Positions 1-4,762 of a DNA stretch of 6,315 nt are shown piece by piece. Source of the DNA: Bacteroidota bacterium (GTDB taxonomy: Bacteria; Bacteroidota; Ignavibacteria; SZUA-365); the NCBI GenBank assembly GCA_018224345.1, contig JAGTUW010000152.1, positions 1 through 6,315 of the forward strand. Reading direction: 5' to 3'. Numbering within the stretch: position 1 is the first letter of the stretch; each line of letters begins with the position of its first letter. A program made the position numbers and the translations under genes. Under the pieces are notes generated by a model, which did not search any database, was not told the DNA's origin, and saw only the letters and a program-made list of their open reading frames with translations.

Positions 1-193
1 CATGATACATGCGCCAGGCATTGCGGTTATCGAAATCCTGCCCGAGGTCGCGTCCTTCCAGCGATGCGTCAGGACCGAAATGCCCATCCCCTTTCGGATA
101 GGCATCGTCATGATGGACACAGAAAAGGAAGGGATCGGAGGTGGGCCATTGAAATCCCAACGGCGCTATATCGAGGATGGAGGAAGTACTCAT
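1..193 (-). CDS. Pirin-family protein, N-terminal part (runs off left edge)
   Basis: Reading leftward from an ATG at 193-191, 64 complete codons stay open to the window edge. The product begins MSTSSILDIAPLGFQWP and continues with DPFLFCVHHDDAYP (residues 20-33), FGPDASLEGRDLGQDF (39-54) and WRMYH (60-64). This is the typical opening of bacterial pirin-family cupins, in which a WRMYHG-type segment is soon followed by a metal-binding HPHRGFET-type motif. That motif and the rest of the double cupin fold lie outside the window. Pirins bind a metal in the N-terminal cupin, and some members oxidise quercetin or act as regulatory partners; the role here is unknown. The start is supported by AGGA on the minus strand at 203-200, six bases before the ATG. 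The gene is divergent from gatE. Family assignment rests on recognised motifs only; I am confident of the family and not of the function. Confidence 0.85.
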   Translation of the reverse strand, partial: MSTSSILDIAPLGFQWPTSDPFLFCVHHDDAYPKGDGHFGPDASLEGRDLGQDFDNRNAWRMYH

Positions 194-539
194 TGTCTGT
201 CCTATCATCTTGTTTGCTGATCGCTGCGTGGGACGGCACGGAGCTACCGCATCGTCCGACAGTATTGCATACAGGAAAATACGGTACGGAGAACAGTTGT
301 GCACCTTCTCTGGATTCCGCCTGAGCTGTGCGCACAAGGCACCCGGTTGCCATAAGCTGCGACTTGAACCATCAATGTGCTTGCCGGGACAGACCTGTTC
401 AAAGGAGTATCCGGTCGCGTACAGACGGACAGCATCACCGGCGTCATGGGATCAGGGACTTCGGTTATTTGTTTCCCGCACCCGAGTGTCTTAATTTTCA
501 CAGGACGTACCTTTTTTGACATTCATCCCGACAAACCCT
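194..539. other. Divergent intergenic region between pirin gene and gatE
   Basis: About 345 bases separate the two divergent starts. Short open frames exist on both strands, but their products show no recognisable motif, no good start with a ribosome binding site, and mixed third-position bases unlike the neighbouring genes. I therefore read the stretch as non-coding. It should hold the promoters of both operons. A possible hairpin lies at 231-257: GGACG at 231-235 pairs with CGTCC at 253-257, with an inner CGG/CCG. It would sit in the leader of the pirin transcript. An isolated AAAGGAG at 401-407 has no start codon at a suitable distance. No tRNA or riboswitch was recognised. Confidence 0.6.
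468..499 (+). promoter_or_regulatory. Possible Bacteroidota-like promoter for gatE-gatD
   Basis: TTTG at 468-471 is followed, 20 bases later, by TAATTTTC at 492-499. This resembles the TTTG / TAnnTTTG promoter described in Bacteroidota, with the final G replaced by C. Transcription from it would begin around 505, giving a leader of about 35 bases before the ATG at 540. As a classical sigma-70 site the match is poor. The call is weak: it depends on an unproven lineage guess and on short motifs that can occur by chance. Confidence 0.22.
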
Positions 540-2465
540 ATGTACGATTTTGAATTCAAACCCTTCGAAGACATGACACCCGAGGACTATGCGACTGTCG
601 GTTTCATGTCCGGCCTCGAAGTGCATCAGCAATTGCTTACGAAAAGCAAGCTGTTCTGCCGCTGTCCGGCCGGCCGCTATTCGCGGGAATATCATGCGGA
701 AATCCTCCGGCACATGCGTCCGACACTCTCCGAGCTCGGAGAGTACGACGGCACGGCGCTCATGGAGTTCAAGACGCAGAAAAACATCATCTACCGCGTC
801 AACAAGGAGACCGTGTGCACCTATGAAATGGATGACACTCCGCCGTTCATGATGGACGACGAGGCGCTGGATATCGCGCTGGAGATTTCCATGCTGTCAG
901 ATCTGACGCTGGTGGATGAAGTCCACATCGCCCGCAAGCAGTACCTCGACGGCAGCATTCCGACCGGATTTCAGCGCACGGCCATTTGCGGGATCCACGG
1001 TGGCGTCCCTTATCGCGACCGGAGAATTTCCATGATACAGCTCGGCATCGAAGAAGACTCCTGCCGGGAGATCAGCGACATCGGACACTTCCGTATCTAC
1101 AACACCGATCGTCTCGGCATGCCGTTGATCGAACTGGTGACCGGTCCGGACATGCGCACACCGCAGGAAGTCGAGGAAGTCGGTCAGTTGCTGCGGAAGA
1201 TGATGCGAACCACCGGACGCGTCCGTCGTGGTATCGGCGCGACGCGTGCCGACACGAATGTATCCGTCACCGGGGGCACACGCATTGAAATCAAGGGCGT
1301 CCCGAAAGTCGGCATGATGCCGCTGCTCACCTATAACGAGGCACAGCGCCAGTGGAATCTTCTGCGCCTGCGTGAGGAACTCAAGCGGCGCGGTATCACG
1401 GAGGAGACGTTCACCACGGCCGATGCCGACGTGACACGCATTCTCAAGCGGACCCGCTTCACTCCCATCGCCGACGCGATGAAGGAAGGCAAGGTCGCCG
1501 CAGCGGTCAAACTCGACGGCTGGTCAAACCTGCTGGTCTGGCAGACACAGGACAACACGGTTTTCTCGCGGGAGATCAGTGACCGTGTGCGTGTCATCGC
1601 CTGCCTGACCGTGCTGCCGAATATCATACACTCCGACAGCATGAGCGAAACGCTTTCCGGTGCGGAGTGGAAGGAGATCAAGACGGCGCTGAACTGCACA
1701 ACTGACGACACGCTGGTCATCGTGTGGGGCGACACACAGGATGTCGAGACCGCTGTCAAGGAAATCATCATCCGTGCACGGGAAGTCACCATCGGAATTC
1801 CTTCTGAAACCCGGCAGGCGCTGCGTGACGGCACCACGGGCTTTGAGCGCATTCTGCCCGGTCCCCAGCGCATGTATCCTGACACCGATCTTCCGCCGAT
1901 ACGTGTCACCCCCGAGCGCATCGAGCGTCTCCGTGCGCGCATGCCCTCGCAGTATTGGGATCGCCTGCGTCGCTACAATGAATGGAACGTGCCTTCGGAC
2001 GCTGTCGAAGGGCTCGCCATCTCCCCGCTGTCGCCGCTGTTCGATGAAGCTGTCACGGACATGGGCTTCGATGTCACCGATGCGGCAGTGATGCTCTGGC
2101 GCTATCCCCGCCGTCTGCGCCGTGAAGGCATCCCCACCGAGACACTGAATATCGAGGACTTGCGCCGCATTCTCATCGCTGTGAAGGAAGACAAACTCAC
2201 AAAGGATGGGGTACTCTACGCCATTCGCCGTTCCGTCACACGGGGTTTCGAGGACAGTGCACTGCCCCCCCGCCTTGAGCGGAAGGATCTGGCTTCCTTT
2301 ATCGAGAAAGCCAAACAGCAGGTGCGCTATTCGAAATTGCATGACAAGAAAAATATTCCGAATCTGACGCTCGACAGGGTCATGGACGAGGTACGCGGGC
2401 GCATTCCCGGTGCACACGTCGCCGAAGAAGTCGAAGCATATTTCGCCAAGGAGGTGACGGCATGA
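540..2465 (+). CDS. gatE: Archaeal-type glutamyl-tRNA(Gln) amidotransferase subunit E
   Basis: GatE is the tRNA-binding and kinase subunit of GatDE. It phosphorylates Glu on misacylated Glu-tRNA(Gln) and amidates it with ammonia from GatD. Counting from the ATG at 540 (641 residues, near the 620-630 usual in archaea), visible motifs are GLEVHQQL (25-32), KLFCRCP (37-43), EMDDTPP (96-102), DGSIPTGFQRT (137-147), YNTDRLGMPLIEL (187-199), ADTNVSV (237-243) and RIEIKGVP (248-255). Residues ~290-430 form a GAD-like insert, the domain that separates GatE from bacterial GatB. LPGPQRMYPDTDLPP (439-453) is a near-signature of archaeal GatE. The remainder is the helical/YqeY-like tail. An in-frame TTG at 516 adds eight residues and has AGGA at 502-505; ATG was preferred because the family starts close to the GLE motif, but it has no obvious ribosome binding site. 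The stop overlaps gatD by four bases. The family call is firm; its presence beside bacterial genes is the surprise. Confidence 0.95.
   Translation: MYDFEFKPFEDMTPEDYATVGFMSGLEVHQQLLTKSKLFCRCPAGRYSREYHAEILRHMRPTLSELGEYDGTALMEFKTQKNIIYRVNKETVCTYEMDDTPPFMMDDEALDIALEISMLSDLTLVDEVHIARKQYLDGSIPTGFQRTAICGIHGGVPYRDRRISMIQLGIEEDSCREISDIGHFRIYNTDRLGMPLIELVTGPDMRTPQEVEEVGQLLRKMMRTTGRVRRGIGATRADTNVSVTGGTRIEIKGVPKVGMMPLLTYNEAQRQWNLLRLREELKRRGITEETFTTADADVTRILKRTRFTPIADAMKEGKVAAAVKLDGWSNLLVWQTQDNTVFSREISDRVRVIACLTVLPNIIHSDSMSETLSGAEWKEIKTALNCTTDDTLVIVWGDTQDVETAVKEIIIRAREVTIGIPSETRQALRDGTTGFERILPGPQRMYPDTDLPPIRVTPERIERLRARMPSQYWDRLRRYNEWNVPSDAVEGLAISPLSPLFDEAVTDMGFDVTDAAVMLWRYPRRLRREGIPTETLNIEDLRRILIAVKEDKLTKDGVLYAIRRSVTRGFEDSALPPRLERKDLASFIEKAKQQVRYSKLHDKKNIPNLTLDRVMDEVRGRIPGAHVAEEVEAYFAKEVTA
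2448..2457 (+). promoter_or_regulatory. Perfect Shine-Dalgarno of gatD inside the gatE 3' end
   Basis: AAGGAGGTGA is fully complementary to the usual bacterial 16S 3' end. The AGGAGG core ends seven bases before the gatD ATG at 2462. It is embedded in the last gatE codons, which read Ala-Lys-Glu-Val-Thr-Ala. Together with the ATGA overlap it fixes the gatD start. It suggests independent strong initiation as well as coupling, and so a high GatD supply relative to GatE. Confidence 0.85.
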
Positions 2466-3850
2466 GTGAAAAGGATACCTACAAGGGATACAAGGGGGAT
2501 GCCCTGGCAGCGATGAAAAAATTCGGCATTCGCGTATGGAGCGATGCCGTACTGACGACTGATGAGGACAGCTTCGAGGGCATCATCCTCCCCCGTTCGG
2601 AGACCGCTGACGGCGATCATATCGTCATCAAGATGGCGACTGGTTATAATGTCGGCCTTCGTGTGGATCGTGTCCTTGACGCGAAGGAAATCGGCTACAA
2701 GGAAGCACATTACAAGATCCCCGAAAAGGCCTTTCCCTACGATCCGAAGAAACAGCGGATTGTGCTCTTCGGTACAGGCGGCACTATCGCCAGCCGGCTC
2801 GATTACAGGACAGGCGCGGTGATTCCGGCCTTTACGCCAGGTGAGCTCTATGGTTCGGTGCCTGAACTCGCCGATCTCTGCAACCTGGAAACGGAAAAGC
2901 TGTTCGGTGTATTCAGCGAAAACATGGGTCCGGAAGAATACATGAAACTGGCAGATCGTATCGGTGAGGAAATCCGCAAGGGTGTCCGCGGTATCGTGGT
3001 CGGTCACGGCACCGACACGATGCATCACACCGCCGCCGCACTCTCTTTCATGGTACAGAACTCTCCCGTTCCCATTGTCATGGTCGGGTCGCAGCGATCG
3101 AGCGACCGCCCGTCCTCGGATGCCGCGCTCAATCTCATCCACAGCGTGAAAACCGCGGTGGATTGCGATATCGCCGAAGTGATGGTCTGCATGTTCGGTC
3201 CCACCTCCGATGAATACGGTCTGCTGCATCGCGGCACACGCGTAAGGAAAATGCATTCTTCCTACCGATCCACCTTCCGCACCATCGGTGACATTCCCCT
3301 GGCCATGGTCAATCGCGAGGGCTTCACCTATCTGCGCGATGATTACAGCAAACGGCGCAATGACCGCGACGTGCAGGTCTCCACCGTCTTCGACGACCGG
3401 ATCGGCATACTCTATTACTACCCGAATATGAAGCCGGATATGATGGACATGATGGTGGACAACGGCTACAAAGGTATCATCATCGCCGGGACGGGACTCG
3501 GACATGTAAACAAACCGCTGTATCCCGCACTGCAACGCGCAAAGGATGCCGGCGTCGCCGTGTATATGACCGTACAGACACTCTGGGGCTATGTTCAGAT
3601 GTATGTGTATGAAACCGGTCGTGAAATGATGGATCTCGGCGTCATTCCGCTCGAGAACATGCTGCCCGAAGCCGCCTATATCAAACTGGGCTGGGCGCTC
3701 GGTCGCACCGATGACCTCGCCGAAGTCAGAGACATCATGCTCACCCCGATCAATGGCGAGACCACCCCCCGTGAACCCTACAACGGCTATCTGATTTTCC
3801 AGGGAGGCATTCCCGAGGTCGATGAATTCGTGGGTACGATTCGACGCTGA
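2462..3850 (+). CDS. gatD: Archaeal-type glutamyl-tRNA(Gln) amidotransferase subunit D
   Basis: GatD is the glutaminase of GatDE, an L-asparaginase-like enzyme that releases ammonia for GatE. The 462-residue product has the GatD-specific N-terminal beta-barrel (about 15-90, including DSFEGIILPR and GYNVGLRVD), which plain asparaginases lack. The asparaginase fold follows from ~97. All four catalytic residues can be placed by comparison with Methanothermobacter GatD and E. coli asparaginase: Thr108 in TGGTIAS (105-111), Thr184 and Asp185 in GHGTDTMHHT (181-190), and Lys263 in RGTRVRKMHSS (257-267). DYRTGAVIPAFT (114-125), GSQRSSDRPSSDAALN (209-224), GTGLGH (343-348) and MLPEAAYIKLGWALG (400-414) are further GatD hallmarks. 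The C-terminus extends roughly 15 residues past the archaeal homologue as I recall it. The gene overlaps gatE by ATGA, in the order E-D, and is followed by a strong terminator, so it is the last gene of the operon. Confidence 0.96.
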   Translation: MSEKDTYKGYKGDALAAMKKFGIRVWSDAVLTTDEDSFEGIILPRSETADGDHIVIKMATGYNVGLRVDRVLDAKEIGYKEAHYKIPEKAFPYDPKKQRIVLFGTGGTIASRLDYRTGAVIPAFTPGELYGSVPELADLCNLETEKLFGVFSENMGPEEYMKLADRIGEEIRKGVRGIVVGHGTDTMHHTAAALSFMVQNSPVPIVMVGSQRSSDRPSSDAALNLIHSVKTAVDCDIAEVMVCMFGPTSDEYGLLHRGTRVRKMHSSYRSTFRTIGDIPLAMVNREGFTYLRDDYSKRRNDRDVQVSTVFDDRIGILYYYPNMKPDMMDMMVDNGYKGIIIAGTGLGHVNKPLYPALQRAKDAGVAVYMTVQTLWGYVQMYVYETGREMMDLGVIPLENMLPEAAYIKLGWALGRTDDLAEVRDIMLTPINGETTPREPYNGYLIFQGGIPEVDEFVGTIRR

Positions 3851-3883
3851 TTCCCGGACTGTACGTCCAACCCTGCATACCTG

Positions 3884-3924
3884 ACGGAGCGAATTGTTTC
3901 AGTTCGCTCCGTTTTCGTTTCTTT
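3884..3924 (+). terminator. Rho-independent terminator of the gatE-gatD operon
   Basis: A perfect 10-bp stem, ACGGAGCGAA at 3884-3893 with TTCGCTCCGT at 3903-3912, encloses a 9-base loop that can close two further pairs. It is followed at once by the T-rich run TTTCGTTTCTTT (3913-3924). The stem begins 34 bases after the gatD stop. No T tract follows on the opposite strand, so it should act only on plus-strand transcripts. Confidence 0.9.
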
Positions 3925-4058
3925 GCATGCGGCGGGTTTCCATATGAGGCCAATCACTGCCTGCGCGGAATTGCCTCATGAGCTCAAACAAAAGCATCAG
4001 ATTCCGTGGATCATCATGATGTCGGAGAGTAAAAAGTTAAAAGCGGGAAATGAATGGC

Positions 4059-4187
4059 ACCACAGAGACCACAGGGTCCACAGAAGATTATTTGTCTTGC
4101 CGCTTCTATGAACTTCACAGCCAAGCCAGAAACATCATCGAGACCACCCTCGAAAAAGTCCTTCTTGCCCTTCTTGTTCTCTGTGGT
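4059..4187. repeat. Degenerate intergenic repeat with terminal inverted repeats
   Basis: The segment begins with ACCACAGAGA (4059-4068) and ends with its exact reverse complement TCTCTGTGGT (4178-4187). The similarity extends a few more bases with a mismatch. Just inside the left end the word recurs as a direct near-repeat (ACCACAGGG, then TCCACAGAAGA). CACAGAG-rich words like these are common in dispersed intergenic repeats of many bacterial genomes. The 129-base size and inverted ends resemble a miniature transposable element, but no flanking target duplication was identified. Only one copy is in the window, so dispersal is inferred. Confidence 0.5.
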
Positions 4188-4220
4188 TTCTCACGTTTCG
4201 CCCTTCTGGCCCGTCGCTTG

Positions 4221-4247
4221 CCCCGTCGAAGCGAAGCGGAGGCGGGG
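4221..4247. repeat. GC-rich dyad just downstream of tlpA
   Basis: CCCCG (4221-4225) and CGGGG (4243-4247) are complementary. They flank a purine-rich interval with tandem GAAGC words (4228-4237). The dyad lies 6 bases past the tlpA stop, so a transcript of the ettA-tlpA operon would carry the hairpin at its 3' end. No T run follows it on the minus strand, so it is not a convincing rho-independent terminator. It may simply belong to the neighbouring repeat. Confidence 0.35.
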
Positions 4248-4252
4248 TGGTT

Positions 4253-4762
4253 TCACTCTGCCGCAAGCTTCCGCAGCATTTCTCCGGTCAGTTTCGTGGG
4301 GTGCCCGGTCCAGAGCACAACACCTTCCGGACTGAGCAGGAAGGTTCGTGGCAGCACCCACACACCGAAGACCTTGTGCGTCGTTCCCTGTTCGGTATCG
4401 ACGGCAACGGCGGTACGCATCTCATGCTTCTCGAGAAAGGGCTCCACTGTGCGGCGGGTTTCCTGGGAAATAGAGATGAACTGCACGGCATGCGAGAATG
4501 TGTCAGCGAGAGCGTTCAGATGCGGAAACGCGGCGATACAGGGTTTGCACCAGGTGGACCAGAATTCGAGCACGACAGGGCGGCCGTTGAAGGCCTCTCC
4601 GCTTGCGGGCGCGTTGTCCAGCCAGGCGCCGATGAAAATCCCTTTCGCTGTATCCCCGACACTCAGCGTGCGCGGCTGCTGCGCCTGTGTGGGAACTGCC
4701 AGGCAGACTATCAGCAACAGTGCGATAGACAGGAGGGCGAGTGTCTGAGGCTTCGTGTTCAC
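4253..4762 (-). CDS. TlpA/ResA-like secreted thioredoxin-fold oxidoreductase
   Basis: The predicted product has 169 residues. It starts with a Lys-containing N-terminus and a hydrophobic segment (about 7-24), ending in TQA before QQP: a classical signal peptide with likely cleavage after Ala27. The thioredoxin domain follows, with VVLEFWSTWCKPC (63-75) holding the redox pair Cys72/Cys75, FPHLNALAD (79-87), and the cis-proline region VLPRTFLLSPEG (136-147, Pro138). This fits TlpA-family thiol-disulfide reductases acting outside the cytoplasmic membrane, for example on apocytochromes or other exported proteins; the substrate cannot be told. The GTG start at 4762 is chosen because it directly precedes the signal peptide and overlaps the ettA stop in GTGA. 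Extending the frame upstream only adds residues read out of frame from ettA. No good ribosome binding site is visible, so translation probably depends on coupling to ettA. Confidence 0.88.
   Translation of the reverse strand: MNTKPQTLALLSIALLLIVCLAVPTQAQQPRTLSVGDTAKGIFIGAWLDNAPASGEAFNGRPVVLEFWSTWCKPCIAAFPHLNALADTFSHAVQFISISQETRRTVEPFLEKHEMRTAVAVDTEQGTTHKVFGVWVLPRTFLLSPEGVVLWTGHPTKLTGEMLRKLAAE

Larger units (their letters stand above)
3925..4252. other. Intergenic gap between convergent gatD and tlpA
   Basis: This 328-base stretch contains no credible gene. Short frames on either strand give low-complexity or basic products without family motifs. It starts with unremarkable sequence that includes a 7-bp inverted repeat (ATGAGGC at 3944-3950, GCCTCAT at 3973-3979, 22 bases apart). 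An A-rich patch follows around 4030-4043, then the inverted-repeat-bounded element at 4059-4187 and a GC-rich dyad at 4221-4247. No tRNA or small RNA was recognised. Confidence 0.6.

Noticed and set aside
244..522. Minus-strand 92-codon open frame between the pirin gene and gatE
   Set aside because: The product is Cys/Arg-rich without family features. Its start lies inside the gatE leader and no ribosome binding site supports it.
516..544. TTGACA at 516-521 as a sigma-70 -35 box for gatE
   Set aside because: The sequence about 17 bases downstream is a poor -10 match and overlaps the ATG, so transcription would start inside the coding region.
368..553. Plus-strand open frame ending just inside gatE, with a protein-like composition
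   Set aside because: It has no ATG near its beginning, no usable start after the AAAGGAG at 401-407, a stop just upstream at 365-367, and no recognisable motif. It was treated as non-coding.
2327..3535. A 402-codon open frame on the minus strand opposite gatD
   Set aside because: GatD is certain in the other direction. The antisense product is His-rich and motif-free, as expected from the complement of conserved GatD codons.
2462..3850. Annotating this gene as a plain L-asparaginase
   Set aside because: The GatD-type N-terminal barrel, the RGTRVRKMHSS and DYRTGAVIPAFT segments, and the coupling to gatE identify it as GatD.
3944..3979. ATGAGGC/GCCTCAT inverted repeat as a second terminator or operator
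   Set aside because: Only seven base pairs with a 22-base loop and no T tract. The strong terminator at 3884-3924 already ends the operon.
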